From a virus: 20,424 bases of DNA. Below the pieces are notes generated by a model that had not been told where the DNA came from, did no database searches, and saw nothing but the letters and a program-made list of their open reading frames with translations. The stretch is taken from positions 1-20,424 of the IMG/VR virus record IMGVR_UViG_3300042197_000033; one strand, written 5' to 3'. This document shows positions 9,601 through 17,721 of this stretch, in pieces. Position 1 is the stretch's first letter; every line of letters begins with the position of its first letter. The translations under genes were made by a program, and so were the position numbers.

Positions 9601-10294
9601 TAATTGTACCATCAGGTAGATATTCTTTTACTTGACTACTACTTGATGGAACACCAGCAAGTTGTGATTGTATGGTAGAATTAATTGCGTATGAACTTGT
9701 TAAGCTTGCTAAGTTATCAATACGAGTAGTTTGACTACTAATAGTCAAGTCTTGACTATTGTTTGCTGTTGCGATAGAAGAACTAAATGTCGTATAGTTC
9801 GTTGTTGCGGTAATATCAATTTGACTTGATGCGGTTACAACTCCACTAGGTAATATTAATGCTCCACTAATTGTTCCAAGAACACTTAATGAACCAGTAA
9901 ATTGATGTGTGTCGTCTGCGGTATCACCGAACTTGGTCGAACCAGATTCGTAAATAATAGATGATGTTACGTATTCTGTTTGTATTTCTCGTGCGGTAAG
10001 TGTTCCACCAACATTCAAATTTTGTGGGAACGAGAATGCTGCATTACTAAATGTTGTACCTGTAATACCATTTAATTGTACTTGACTTGATGCAGTTACC
10101 CAGCCTGGATATTGTGTTGAACTACTTACTGTACCGTCAGGGAGTAGTGGTTTTACTTGAGCGCTACTTGATACGGTTCCGCTCGGAAGAGCAGAACTAA
10201 GTTGGACTGAACTGGAAAATACCCCACCACCTAGTGCTGTGGTTGGAATACTCCCACTTCGTATAAGGGTACCAGTAAGTTTGGTTGTTGCCAT
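6680..10294 (-). CDS. Giant modular tail-fibre protein (1204 aa)
   Basis: A complete 1204-residue frame, ATG at 10292-10294 and TAA at 6680-6682. It is dominated by the same SSS-x-Q segments as its neighbours. A longer 50-55-residue unit recurs several times: [18 protein letters not shown], a short helix-like linker with INAL..ATSSYAIN, then [12 protein letters not shown] fibre module at about residues 98-152 carries [19 protein letters not shown] and is shared with the 2120-residue protein. Another at about 812-962 (FGGLSVIDSGSSP, then SDSQISDNGV) is shared with the 1235-residue protein. The C-terminal tip GTQYRLVVPVGTNQYAT matches the 1235-residue protein. The start is preceded by a weak GTGAGA-type ribosome-binding site about 8 nt upstream. 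A strong terminator follows the stop. Probably a trimeric, beta-rich fibre shaft; no enzymatic motif is visible. Confidence 0.85.
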   Translation of the reverse strand: MATTKLTGTLIRSGSIPTTALGGGVFSSSVQLSSALPSGTVSSSAQVKPLLPDGTVSSSTQYPGWVTASSQVQLNGITGTTFSNAAFSFPQNLNVGGTLTAREIQTEYVTSSIIYESGSTKFGDTADDTHQFTGSLSVLGTISGALILPSGVVTASSQIDITATTNYTTFSSSIATANNSQDLTISSQTTRIDNLASLTSSYAINSTIQSQLAGVPSSSSQVKEYLPDGTISSSTQINVILDLDNVVSSSAQIDITATTNYSTFSSSIATKDQSLELDNDLQDVSINALNAATSSYALQSQLAGVASSSGQVKTYLPDGTVSSSAQFPGLVTSSTQIALSGVTGNIFSSGDFSFPQNLTISGSLITSGTITAAFIAGMVSSSTQVDYNSIQNKLSGVVSSSTQVQPLLPADTVSASAQVKAFLPDGSVSSSAQYPGWITSSTQVVQSLPGGTVSSSTQVKAFLPADTVSSSGQVDITATTNYATFSSSIATKNDLQDVSINALNTATSSYAINSTIQGQLAGVVSSSTQVKPLLPDGTVSSSTQVTANLPAGVVSSSAQLPAGTVSSSGQVDITATTNYTTFSSSLATVDQNQQSEINGLKAATGSYAINATIQGQLAGVASSSSQVKAFLPADTVSSSAQYPGWVTASSQVDITATTNYTTFSSSIATKNDVQDVSINALNTATSSYAINATIQSQLAGVASSSAQVKAYLPDGTVSSSGQVDITATTGYSTFSSSIATANNSQDLTISNQTTRIDNLASLTSSYAINATIQSQLAGVVSSSTQVKPLLPDGTVSSSGQVVVQNTTGIGALATTGSNTFNANQTITGSLFISQNLTVLGSSSIGFISQSTLDIGTNIITVNTLSPGTRFGGLSVIDSGSSPKLSGSIFFDSLKDEWIFIHQQAAGAGVTSSLFLMGPQTFNDVGNETNLTTNKIPKSQNAEHLSDSQISDNGVTVSITNGLTVGTNLTASNATISGLTANQAVFTDANDQLVSVATTGTGDVVRAASPTLTGTLTAANITATGTMLLAGIISQSSQVSLTGTTGYSTFSSSIATKNDLQDVSINALNAATSSYAVNSTIQGQLAGVVSSSAQVKPLLPDGTVSSSAQFPGWVTASSQVTITGISGLGANVATFLGTPSSANLATAVTDETGTGALVFAGSPTLTGTVTANNIVMSGSQFAGIVSGSGTQYRLVVPVGTNQYAT
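7992..8098 (-). repeat. Near-identical 107-nt intragenic repeat, copy B
   Basis: This stretch matches 9684-9790 with about two mismatches (GATTAC/GACTAC and TTAGCT/TTTGCT in plus-strand orientation). Both copies lie in the same frame of the 1204-residue fibre gene and encode the segment around SSSIATANNSQDLTIS and [17 protein letters not shown]. Identity at silent positions indicates recent duplication or gene conversion rather than only protein-level constraint. Confidence 0.75.
9684..9790 (-). repeat. Near-identical 107-nt intragenic repeat, copy A
   Basis: Partner of 7992-8098 in the same gene and reading frame, about 1.7 kb away. It includes the AAGCTTGCTAAGTTATCAAT segment that also occurs, slightly diverged, in the 2120-residue gene near 12655-12680. 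Confidence 0.75.
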
Positions 10295-10321
10295 TATTAA
10301 ATCTCACACAGATAAGTTATC

Positions 10322-10358
10322 TAATATAAATATAACTAGTAAAATCTTAAATATAACT
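10322..10358 (-). promoter_or_regulatory. Intergenic element copy 3 with a 21-bp-spaced direct repeat
   Basis: In the gene direction AGTTATATTTA occurs twice, at 10348-10358 and 10327-10337, spaced exactly 21 bp (two helical turns). The second copy overlaps a TTATATTTATATTA element that resembles the TGATATTTATA core found at 1280 and 6589. The pair lies in the 66-nt gap ahead of the 1204-residue fibre gene, about 33 nt before its start codon. It may be a promoter or a tandem protein-binding site. Confidence 0.4.
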
Positions 10359-10360
10359 TG

Positions 10361-13300
10361 TTATGATATAACCAGTCGTACAGCCTTAACCAAGACATTT
10401 GATGCCGATGGTGGGGAGCTGACGAGGTTTAGGGTGGTTCCAGAAATACTAAAATCAGCTACAAGTGCTTGAACTTGACCGTCTACCGACACAAATATCA
10501 CACTATCATCATATGAAGAGGACAAGGTATACGCTGTAGTTACTCCATCACCGATAAACAGATGGGTATCTCCCTTGATGGATATGTTTGGTAATGTGTT
10601 AAACTTGGCAGATCCTGTCATATCCCCATTTAGGGTGCCTATAAATGACCCAGTAAACGACCCATTAACGTTTTGGGTTGCGTTTGACCACGCCTTAACA
10701 AATACATTTGACTCAGATGGTGGTGCAGATACTAATGATAGGGTTGTTCCTGCGATTGAGTAGTCCACCACAGGTGTTAATGTTAAACCATCAACACTTA
10801 CATTCAACGATATTATTGCATAACTTTGAGATAACGTGTAGTTTGTTGTTACACCATTACCAACAAATGAATGATTATCTACGTTTATACCGATTGCCGT
10901 ATCAGCGTTAATTGCATACGATGCAGTCACAGCGTTTATAGCGTTTACAGCATTAGATGCCGTTCCTAATAATGAACCAGTAATTCCACCAATATTATCT
11001 GTTGCAACTACTAGAAGTGAACCAGTAATTACTGCAGATCCGCTGAATGGGAATCCTGCACCTGCTCCAGCGTTAAGTGCAAAAGATGATGTTAGAGCAT
11101 ATGAACTTGATACGGCAACACTACTAGTTCCTAATAATGAACCCGTAAATGATCCAGTAAATGATCCTGTATTAATTTGTGAAGAACTTGATACAATTCC
11201 TACTGGAATATTTTGAAGTTGTGTGTAGTTAATTTGACTTGATGCAGTCACCCACCCTGGGTACTGTGCTGAACTTGATACGGTTCCATCAGGAAGTAGT
11301 GGTTTAACTTGTGTTGAACTACTTACTATTCCTGCATTATAATTTACAGATGACCAAACAATTTGTGCTGAACTTGATACTAATCCAGAGGGTTGTATGT
11401 CTTTGATATTGATTACACCAGCCATAGAAGAATGGAACTGACAGACATAATATAGTGTATCTGGTGCATCATAAGGAACTGTAAATGTAATTGTTCCTAC
11501 TGCCGCACCATTATTTGTTATACCCGTATTATAAATGTTTCCAGAACTATAGGCTCCAGCAACAGTTTGAATCCAGAATGGATGACCAGCTGCGTTCACG
11601 CTAAAGTTATAGGTAAATCCACGAATTAATGTGAGAGAGGAGTTATTTACTCCATCAATAACATATGCACTAGCTCCACTATTAGTTACGGTAAATGTTC
11701 TTACTGGAATTTGTGCGGATGAGGATACTGTTCCATTAGGAAGTAGTGGTTTTACTTGCGTAGAACTTGATACTACTCCAGCAAGTTGACCTTGAATTGT
11801 AGAATTAATTGCGTAAGAACTTGTTTGACTTGCCAAGTTGTCAATACGGGTAGTTTGACCAACATCGACTGTTGCTAACGATGAACTAAATGTCGAGTAT
11901 CCCGTAGTTGCGGTAATGTCTACTTGTCCAGATGACGATACTGTTCCATCAGGAAGTAATGGTTTGACTTGTGTTGAACTACTGACTATACCTTCGTTAT
12001 AATTTACGGATGCCCAAACAATTTGTGTTGACGAAGTTACCCATCCTGGATATTGTGCGGAACTTGAAACCGTTCCACCAGGAAGTAATGGTTGGACTTG
12101 TGCGGACGATGAAACAACATCGGATAATTTATTTTGTATAGAGTTATAGTCTATTTGTGCAGATTGTGAAACCAATCCAATAAACGACCCACTAATATTT
12201 CCACCCAAGACACGAATAGAACCAGTAACACTCATTACATCGTCATCTGTATCACCAAATTTGGTAGAACCAGATTCATAAATAATCGATGAAGAAACAT
12301 ATTCTGTATTAATTTCTTGTGCGGTTAATGTTCCTTCAACTCGTAAATTATTTGGGAAATAGAATGAGGAATTACTGAAAGTAACTCCGGTAATAGCATT
12401 TAATTGAACTTGACCAGAACTTGAAATAGTTCCACTAGGTAGTAGTGGTTGTACTTGTGTTGATGAAGATACAACATCACTCAATTTATTAGTAATTAAA
12501 TTATAGTCAATTTGCGATGATGCTGTTACCCATCCTGGATATTGTGCTGAACTTGATACTGTTCCATCAGGAAGTAGTGGTTTTACTTGCGTAGAACTTG
12601 ATACTACTCCAGCAAGTTGTCCTTGAATTGTTGAGTTGATTGCGTAAGAACTAGTTAAGCTTGCTAAGTTGTCAATGCGAGTGGTTTGACCAGTATCAAC
12701 TGTTGCCAACGATGAACTAAATGTTGAATAGTTGGTGGTGGATGTGATATCTACTTGTCCAGATGACGATACTGTACCACCAGGTAAGAATGCTTGAACT
12801 TGTGTAGAACTACTTACGATATCCGCTGGCTTATTTGCTACGGAGTCCCAATCACTTGCTGCACCAGGAACATAACTTGCTGTTAATGCAAATGATGATG
12901 TTGCTGGTGTAAATGTTATACTAGTTGCTGCACTTGCTGTAGTTGCAAATGATGCCGATGTTGCGGTGGTTGCGCTACCAGTTAATGAACCAGTAAATCC
13001 ACCGTTTAATACATTTAAACTACCAGTTAATGAAAGTGTTCCTGATACCGCCATAGACCCATTAAAGGTCATCGTGTCTGCTGTAGTGGTTAATGAACCA
13101 CTAATTACTTGATTACCAATAAATGTATTTGAACCAGTAGTTGCTAATGCACCGATACCAGTAGTATTTTGTACCACGATTTGTGAAGATGCGGTTACCC
13201 AACCAGGGAATTGTGACGATGCGGATACTGTACCTGCTGGTAGTTGTGCTGATGATGAGATAACACCACCAGGAAGTAATGGTTTGACTTGTGCTGAACT

Positions 13301-16300
13301 ACTAACTATACCTGCATTATAATTTACGGATGACCAAACAACTTGTGTTGAACTGGTTACCCATCCTGGATATTGTGCTGAACTGCTTACGGTTCCTACT
13401 GGTAAGAATGCTTGAACTTGTGTAGAACTACTGACCAAATTTGCTGGTTTATTTGCTACTGAATCCCAATCACTTGCTGCACCAGGAACATAACTTGCAG
13501 TTAATGCAAATGATGCAGTAGATGGTGTAAATGTAATACTGGTTGCTGCACTTGCTGTAGTTGCAAATGATGCAGATGTACCACTTAATAAGTTAAATTG
13601 TGTTGATGAAGATATTACACCACTTAACTTATTTTGTATACTATTATAATCGATTTGCGCAGAACTTGTGACCCAACCAGGATATTGTGCTGAACTTGAT
13701 ACTGTACCGAGTGGTACGTTTTGTGCATTTAGTGCAAATGATGCTGTGGTTGCAAACGACGCTGTTGTTGCGGTATTAGCATTTCCAATTAAATTACCAA
13801 GGAACGACCCAGTAAATGCACCAGATACAGGTGAAAGAGTCGATGACCCCGATGGTGTTATAGATAATGTACCATTATTATCAGAGATTGCGAGTGTGCC
13901 AAGATATAAAGTAGAACCAGAAAGATATAGATCTCTGAATCGTAAGGATGGTGAACCGAGGTCATATGTGTCTGTAATAGATGGAACTATATGTCCCGAT
14001 GCAGTTATTTGTCCAGGTGTTATACGTTCATTATTAATTAATTCTACAACAGGTGCCGACGATGCAGATACAGCAAATGATGAAGTTGTAGCAAATGATG
14101 AAGTCAATGCGTAGGATGAAGAGACAGAGGATGATACCAGTTTGATAGATGATGTAGCAACAGCCTCTGGTATACCATTTGAATTACCTACCCATGCATA
14201 CCCAGCAGTTAAATTTGGTAATTCTGCTGGGCCTGGGTTGAGAACTAATCCTTGTCCACCTATACCTTCCTTGGTCACCAATCCAAGGAATTGTACGATA
14301 GCACTACCCGTTGGTCTGGTACTGGTAAATCCACCACCAACAGCAACATAGATTTCATCACCTGCGGCATAACCAGTGAGGTTGATGCCATCAATTTTGC
14401 CGAGAATAATACCACGGGTTCCATTACCAGACCCAATGGTTTGTGCTGCAATATAGACCACAGGCATCTTGGTTGCATTACCCGCATCGGCTTTATATAC
14501 AACTGGTAATGCACCTTGTGACCCCGACACATAAAGTGGGTCACCCTTGGTAACTGCTTCACCAGTATAGATGTCCTCAAAGATGGTTTGTACATCACCA
14601 AATGTTAAATCAGCTGTTCCATCGGTCTTTAATACTTGACCTTCCAATCCATCTGCGGTTGGATATCGTAATCCACTACCAGTTAATGATCCAGTAATAT
14701 TGACTGAACCGTTGATAGTTTGATTACCAATAAATGTATTTGACCCAGTAGTTGCAAATGATCCAGTATTTGGAATTGCTCCGGTAGGTCCAGTTGGACC
14801 AGTTGCACCTGCAGGTCCTGGTGCACCTGCCAAACTTACTTGCCACGATGTATATGTTCCTGAACCCGTTGCTGTGGTAACGTTGGCAACCAACTGACCT
14901 GTTCCACTATTGTAGGAAGTAACCGTACCTTCCATTTTATTACTTGCATCATATGCAATAATAACAGCTTGACCAATACTGTACGCTAACCCAGTTGCGA
15001 TGGTAAGAGTTTGTGACCCAGTTCCAATAGTAAGAGAAGTGCTACTAGTTGTAGAATAAATGTCACCAGGTAAACCAGTTGCACCAGTTGGTCCTGTGGT
15101 TCCTTGTGGACCTGTTGGACCTGTGCTTCCAGTTGGTCCGATTACACCCGTTGGACCCGTTACACCGACGACACCAGTTGCACCAGTAACACCTACTACA
15201 CCAGTTGCACCTTGTGGTCCTGTTGGACCTTCTGGACCTGTTGGACCTGTGGTTCCTTGTGGGCCTGTACTACCTGTAACACCTTGCGGGCCTACTGGGC
15301 CTGTGCTACCTGTTGGTCCTGTTGCACCCTCAGGACCAGTTGGACCTGTTGTACCTTGTGGGCCTGTTGGGCCTGTTGTACCTTGCACACCTGTTGGACC
15401 TGTAGTTCCTTGTGGTCCAGTAGGGCCTGTGGTACCTTGTGGGCCTGTTGGTCCTTCTATACCTGTTGGACCTGTGCTACCTGTAACACCTTGTGGACCT
15501 TGTATACCTGTAGGGCCTGTAGTACCTGTTGGTCCTGTGCTACCTGTAACACCTTGTGGACCTTCTGGGCCAGTAGGGCCTGTGATACCTGTTGGTCCTG
15601 TGCTACCTGTGACACCTTGCGGTCCTATTGGGCCTGTGCTACCTGTTGGTCCTGTTGATCCTTCTGGGCCAGTAGGGCCTGTAGTTCCTTGAATACCTGT
15701 TGCACCTTGCGGACCAGTTGGACCTGTTGGGCCTGTTGGTCCTGACGAACCCGATGGTCCAAGAACGTCACCAACATCGTTCCACGAAGTACCATTGTAT
15801 ACCCATAAATCTTTTCCAATAATATATGCAGAACCAGTTGGCGCCGAAGGAGGAAGGCTGCCCGTATCTGGTAAACTACCACTAATATTTAATCCAGGAC
15901 CAATTGGACCTGTTGCACCCGTTGGACCTGTAATACCAATTGGTCCAGTGCTACCTGTTGGGCCTGTTGCACCTGTTACACCAATAACACCTGTTGGACC
16001 CGTAGTACCTTGTGGTCCTGTTGCACCTGTATCACCTGTAACACCTGTTGGCCCACTTGGTCCTGTTGGGCCTGTTGGTCCTGATGGTCCTGTAATACCT
16101 TGTGGTCCTGTTTCACCAATTGGACCTGTACTGCCTGTTGGACCTGACGGACCTGTTAAACCTTGTATACCTGTTGCACCTGTTGGTCCCGTGGTTCCTT
16201 GTGGTCCTGTTGGGCCTGTTGTACCTTGTGGGCCTGTACTACCTGTTGGACCACTTGCTCCAGTTGGACCTGTAGTTCCTTGTGGGCCTGTTGCACCTTG

Positions 16301-16723
16301 AACGCCTGTACTACCTGTTGGACCACTTGCTCCAGTTGGACCTGTTATACCTTGGATACCTGTTGCACCTTGTACACCTGTAGGACCTGTAGTGCCTTGA
16401 ATACCTGTTGCACCAATTGCACCTGTTGGTCCTGTGGTTCCTTGTGGACCAATTGGGCCAGTTGGACCTGATAAACCTGTTGGGCCTGTTGCACCACCTG
16501 GAGTTCCTGCCACACCAGTAGCACCACGCGGGCCTGTTGGACCAGTTGGACCAGTTGATCCTGACCCACCACCAGCTTGAGCGTTTAGTGCAAAAGATGC
16601 GGTCAATGCATAAGAAGAACTTACTGCGGAATCAGCTACATTTAAAAATGATCCTGAACCGCCTATGTTTCTAACAACTACATCTGGTTTTTGTATAACA
16701 ACAGTAATATCTGGTAAGCTCAT
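10361..16723 (-). CDS. Giant collagen-like tail-fibre protein with embedded cupredoxin-like domain (2120 aa)
   Basis: A single intact 2120-residue frame, ATG at 16721-16723 and TAA at 10361-10363. In order: an N-terminal head (about 1-55); collagen-like Gly-X-Y segment I (about 55-274); a short spacer with [18 protein letters not shown]; and collagen-like segment II (about 323-554). Then follow a beta-rich domain (about 556-632) and a larger beta-rich domain (about 712-858; [21 protein letters not shown]) typical of phage fibre proteins. Next is a [20 protein letters not shown] module, then long SSS-x-Q repeats. A cupredoxin-like domain lies at about 1674-1778 (His1714, Cys1761, His1764, Met1767). 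Two tandem 64-residue F-x-G-(N/D)-GVTT domains end the protein (about 1950-2013 and 2053-2116). It starts 3 nt after the stop of the BppU-like gene, implying translational coupling. Probably a long trimeric adhesion fibre. Confidence 0.85.
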   Translation of the reverse strand: MSLPDITVVIQKPDVVVRNIGGSGSFLNVADSAVSSSYALTASFALNAQAGGGSGSTGPTGPTGPRGATGVAGTPGGATGPTGLSGPTGPIGPQGTTGPTGAIGATGIQGTTGPTGVQGATGIQGITGPTGASGPTGSTGVQGATGPQGTTGPTGASGPTGSTGPQGTTGPTGPQGTTGPTGATGIQGLTGPSGPTGSTGPIGETGPQGITGPSGPTGPTGPSGPTGVTGDTGATGPQGTTGPTGVIGVTGATGPTGSTGPIGITGPTGATGPIGPGLNISGSLPDTGSLPPSAPTGSAYIIGKDLWVYNGTSWNDVGDVLGPSGSSGPTGPTGPTGPQGATGIQGTTGPTGPEGSTGPTGSTGPIGPQGVTGSTGPTGITGPTGPEGPQGVTGSTGPTGTTGPTGIQGPQGVTGSTGPTGIEGPTGPQGTTGPTGPQGTTGPTGVQGTTGPTGPQGTTGPTGPEGATGPTGSTGPVGPQGVTGSTGPQGTTGPTGPEGPTGPQGATGVVGVTGATGVVGVTGPTGVIGPTGSTGPTGPQGTTGPTGATGLPGDIYSTTSSTSLTIGTGSQTLTIATGLAYSIGQAVIIAYDASNKMEGTVTSYNSGTGQLVANVTTATGSGTYTSWQVSLAGAPGPAGATGPTGPTGAIPNTGSFATTGSNTFIGNQTINGSVNITGSLTGSGLRYPTADGLEGQVLKTDGTADLTFGDVQTIFEDIYTGEAVTKGDPLYVSGSQGALPVVYKADAGNATKMPVVYIAAQTIGSGNGTRGIILGKIDGINLTGYAAGDEIYVAVGGGFTSTRPTGSAIVQFLGLVTKEGIGGQGLVLNPGPAELPNLTAGYAWVGNSNGIPEAVATSSIKLVSSSVSSSYALTSSFATTSSFAVSASSAPVVELINNERITPGQITASGHIVPSITDTYDLGSPSLRFRDLYLSGSTLYLGTLAISDNNGTLSITPSGSSTLSPVSGAFTGSFLGNLIGNANTATTASFATTASFALNAQNVPLGTVSSSAQYPGWVTSSAQIDYNSIQNKLSGVISSSTQFNLLSGTSASFATTASAATSITFTPSTASFALTASYVPGAASDWDSVANKPANLVSSSTQVQAFLPVGTVSSSAQYPGWVTSSTQVVWSSVNYNAGIVSSSAQVKPLLPGGVISSSAQLPAGTVSASSQFPGWVTASSQIVVQNTTGIGALATTGSNTFIGNQVISGSLTTTADTMTFNGSMAVSGTLSLTGSLNVLNGGFTGSLTGSATTATSASFATTASAATSITFTPATSSFALTASYVPGAASDWDSVANKPADIVSSSTQVQAFLPGGTVSSSGQVDITSTTNYSTFSSSLATVDTGQTTRIDNLASLTSSYAINSTIQGQLAGVVSSSTQVKPLLPDGTVSSSAQYPGWVTASSQIDYNLITNKLSDVVSSSTQVQPLLPSGTISSSGQVQLNAITGVTFSNSSFYFPNNLRVEGTLTAQEINTEYVSSSIIYESGSTKFGDTDDDVMSVTGSIRVLGGNISGSFIGLVSQSAQIDYNSIQNKLSDVVSSSAQVQPLLPGGTVSSSAQYPGWVTSSTQIVWASVNYNEGIVSSSTQVKPLLPDGTVSSSGQVDITATTGYSTFSSSLATVDVGQTTRIDNLASQTSSYAINSTIQGQLAGVVSSSTQVKPLLPNGTVSSSAQIPVRTFTVTNSGASAYVIDGVNNSSLTLIRGFTYNFSVNAAGHPFWIQTVAGAYSSGNIYNTGITNNGAAVGTITFTVPYDAPDTLYYVCQFHSSMAGVINIKDIQPSGLVSSSAQIVWSSVNYNAGIVSSSTQVKPLLPDGTVSSSAQYPGWVTASSQINYTQLQNIPVGIVSSSSQINTGSFTGSFTGSLLGTSSVAVSSSYALTSSFALNAGAGAGFPFSGSAVITGSLLVVATDNIGGITGSLLGTASNAVNAINAVTASYAINADTAIGINVDNHSFVGNGVTTNYTLSQSYAIISLNVSVDGLTLTPVVDYSIAGTTLSLVSAPPSESNVFVKAWSNATQNVNGSFTGSFIGTLNGDMTGSAKFNTLPNISIKGDTHLFIGDGVTTAYTLSSSYDDSVIFVSVDGQVQALVADFSISGTTLNLVSSPPSASNVLVKAVRLVIS
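10370..10575 (-). repeat. C-terminal tandem fibre domain, copy 2
   Basis: Encodes about residues 2053-2116 of the 2120-residue fibre. Landmarks [41 protein letters not shown] and NVLVKA line up with copy 1 at an offset of 103 residues. Domains of this F-x-G-D-G-x-TT ... PP type are common at the ends of environmental phage fibre proteins and may be the distal binding part. Confidence 0.75.
10685..10880 (-). repeat. C-terminal tandem fibre domain, copy 1
   Basis: Encodes about residues 1950-2013 ([48 protein letters not shown]). It is separated from copy 2 by a short linker containing [19 protein letters not shown]. Confidence 0.75.
11400..11704 (-). other. Cupredoxin (plastocyanin)-like domain inside the giant fibre gene
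   Basis: Encodes about residues 1674-1775. It opens with a strand RTFTVTNSG, followed by [33 protein letters not shown] and SSMAGVINI. Candidate type-1 copper ligands are His1714, Cys1761, His1764 and Met1767. The His-to-Cys distance (47) and Cys-to-His distance (3) equal those of plant plastocyanin (His37, Cys84, His87), while Met comes at Cys+6 rather than Cys+8. The surrounding SSS-x-Q repeats resume immediately on both sides, so the domain looks inserted into the shaft. Similar 'YYxC..H..M.G' segments are known to me from environmental phage structural proteins; copper binding is inferred. Confidence 0.65.
12783..12961 (-). repeat. Intragenic 179-nt repeat in the giant fibre gene, copy B
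   Basis: Aligns without gaps to 13401-13579 at an offset of 618 nt (206 codons, in frame), with scattered substitutions. It encodes the segment around [20 protein letters not shown], then [20 protein letters not shown]. Confidence 0.7.
13401..13579 (-). repeat. Intragenic 179-nt repeat in the giant fibre gene, copy A
   Basis: Partner of 12783-12961. It encodes [20 protein letters not shown] and [20 protein letters not shown]. The identical frame and spacing indicate an in-frame segmental duplication. Confidence 0.7.
15060..15757 (-). repeat. Collagen-like Gly-X-Y repeat region, segment II
   Basis: Encodes about residues 323-554 of the giant fibre as Gly-X-Y triplets, mainly GPTG, GPQG, GTTG, GSTG and GVTG. 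Thr is frequent at the Y position and charged residues are nearly absent (a few Glu). Without prolyl hydroxylation, such Thr-rich collagens are known from bacterial and phage proteins. At the DNA level this is a degenerate 9-nt repetition. Confidence 0.85.
15900..16565 (-). repeat. Collagen-like Gly-X-Y repeat region, segment I
   Basis: Encodes about residues 53-274 of the giant fibre. It has the same composition as segment II, from which it is separated by a roughly 48-residue spacer ([19 protein letters not shown] and onward). A repeated phrase [10 protein letters not shown] with [10 protein letters not shown] or a close variant occurs at least twice, suggesting local duplication. Confidence 0.85.
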
Positions 16724-16726
16724 CTT

Positions 16727-17074
16727 TTATCTCGTTGCAGCTGGACGAACGGTGAGTGGTCCTTCTAAAATACGACGATTTACTGGGGTGCCTGAACCGC
16801 TTGTTATTAAAATATCATACACATATCTACGTTGTGTAAGATTTATGGTTTGATCTTCATTTAATGTAATACGTAAACTACCAGATGTATATGGTAAAAC
16901 TTTTGCTACATTAAATGATGTAGCAATTTCATCTGTTGTATAATTTTCACGTACTTGACCAGTGATATTGTAATGTGTAATATCTAATGGTGTGCCAGAT
17001 ACAGTTTGTAATAAAGTTACGAGTACTTCAAATGTTTCACCTTGACCCACTCGTAATTCTGTTAGTTGCGGCAT
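16727..17074 (-). CDS. Small BppU-like (Ig-like fold) baseplate/fibre-associated protein
   Basis: The preferred start is the ATG at 17072-17074, giving 115 residues starting MPQLTELRVGQGETF, with GGGTG-like purines a few bases upstream. A GTG three codons earlier (17083) is possible. The TAA is at 16727-16729. The layout (RVGQGETFEVLV, then TPLDITHYNITGQVRENY, then LRITLNEDQTINLTQRRYVY, then a terminal strand ending in EGPLTV) resembles the small beta-sandwich N-terminal domain of BppU-type baseplate proteins and similar short proteins encoded beside phage fibres. Its stop is 3 nt from the start of the giant collagen-like fibre, whose ribosome-binding site lies within this gene, so the two should be made together. 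It plausibly helps attach or assemble that fibre. No cysteine or catalytic motif stands out; family assignment is by pattern only. Confidence 0.75.
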   Translation of the reverse strand: MPQLTELRVGQGETFEVLVTLLQTVSGTPLDITHYNITGQVRENYTTDEIATSFNVAKVLPYTSGSLRITLNEDQTINLTQRRYVYDILITSGSGTPVNRRILEGPLTVRPAATR

Positions 17075-17100
17075 ATTACACACCCAAGTTAAATAAATTC

Positions 17101-17130
17101 TACACCTCTATATAAGTATCATTTATATCA
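17101..17130 (-). promoter_or_regulatory. Shared intergenic element, copy 4, upstream of the BppU-like gene
   Basis: Aligns without gaps to 6589-6618, 20 of the first 24 plus-strand positions being identical. In the gene direction it reads TGATATAAATGATACTTATA followed by TAGAGGTGTA, and it includes TATAAATG, one base from the T4 late promoter consensus TATAAATA. Like copy 2 it sits between a terminator and the next gene, about 27 nt before the start codon. Confidence 0.5.
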
Positions 17131-17151
17131 TTACAAACGAATTTTACAAGT

Positions 17152-17198
17152 AAAAATCCCCTTCGTGAGTATAGACTTGCTCGCATCACGAAGGGGAT
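17152..17198 (-). terminator. Rho-independent terminator after the tail tube gene
   Basis: Positions 17156-17168 and 17186-17198 form a perfect 13-bp stem (ATCCCCTTCGTGA with TCACGAAGGGGAT) around a 17-nt loop. On the minus strand the stem is followed directly by a T-run (GGGGATTTTTAC); on the plus strand no T-run follows. It therefore terminates transcription coming from the tube gene, whose stop is 24 nt away. Confidence 0.9.
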
Positions 17199-17221
17199 AA
17201 ATACATCCTAATTTTTTTGGA

Positions 17222-17716
17222 TTAGTAGTTCAATACGCAGTAGTCTGGTTGAATTTCTAATTCAATTGCTACGTTATCACTTGTGTCGGACCATTCCAAG
17301 TCACCAAATGTTGCACGTGTAATTTGTGCACCCTTGATAATCCATTCTTCAACTTTATCACCTACTGGGCCTAATACTTGGAGGGTTAAATCTTTTTTAT
17401 AGAATTCTGCATATCCGTCACGACCTGTTACTGATTCGTGGTGGAGACGTACCCATTCCATCACTGCTTGTGCACCAGATGGAACTACTGGATCGTACAA
17501 GGTCATTGTAATTGGTTGCCATACAGAAACACCCTTTACATAACGAACAGTGTTGATGTGTGGAACTTTAATGGTATCTTGACGAATTTCTGGGCGGCTT
17601 ACCTTTCTAACGATATAGGCAGGTACACCTTCAATTAACATCAAAAAGCGATTTTTAACCTTTGGTTCGAACGCCGTAAAGAAAATTTCATTTTCGGCTA
17701 CGATATTATTTGCCAT
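17222..17716 (-). CDS. Tail tube protein, gp19-like
   Basis: A 164-residue protein, ATG at 17714-17716 and TAA at 17222-17224, with a strong AGGAGA ribosome-binding site 5 nt upstream. It matches the T4 gp19-type inner tail tube in size (T4 gp19 is 163 residues) and in layout. Early strands follow KNRFLMLIEGVPAYIVRKVS, then a segment with PHINTVRYVKG, VWQPITMTLYDPV and the helix QAVMEWVRLHHE. The last part includes GYAEFYKKDLTLQVL, VEEWIIKGAQI and a C-terminal strand VAIELEIQPDYC. Rings of this protein stack inside the contracted or extended sheath to form the DNA channel. It lies directly after the sheath gene, the conserved order in contractile-tailed phages, and is followed by a strong terminator. 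Assignment is by pattern and position. Confidence 0.9.
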   Translation of the reverse strand: MANNIVAENEIFFTAFEPKVKNRFLMLIEGVPAYIVRKVSRPEIRQDTIKVPHINTVRYVKGVSVWQPITMTLYDPVVPSGAQAVMEWVRLHHESVTGRDGYAEFYKKDLTLQVLGPVGDKVEEWIIKGAQITRATFGDLEWSDTSDNVAIELEIQPDYCVLNY

Positions 17717-17721
17717 TTGTA

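Noticed and set aside
7992-9790. CRISPR-like array or mobile element because of repeated DNA
   Set aside because: Repeat copies are long, in frame within coding sequence, unevenly spaced and without unique spacers, transposase or target duplications.
15060-16301. Two long plus-strand open frames (15060-15692 and 15795-16301) and Cys/Thr/Trp-rich frames in other phases
   Set aside because: All lie opposite the collagen segments of the 2120-residue fibre, and their repetitive composition is explained by that codon pattern.
6680-16723. Possible sortase signals (many LPxGT-like words such as LPDGTV and LPAGTV)
   Set aside because: The sortase motif is LPxTG near the C-terminus, followed by a membrane segment and a positive tail. 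Here the order is LPxG(T/V), repeated internally, with no membrane anchor.
2859-16723. Diversity-generating retroelement or invertible fibre cassette
   Set aside because: No reverse transcriptase, no template/variable repeat pair with adenine-biased changes, no invertase gene and no inverted repeats flanking a fibre end were seen. Repeats are direct and spread through the shafts.
17074-17083. GTG at 17083 as start of the BppU-like gene
   Set aside because: Adds only three residues (M-C-N) and moves the start onto the purine-rich stretch that would serve as ribosome-binding site; the ATG at 17074 fits better.
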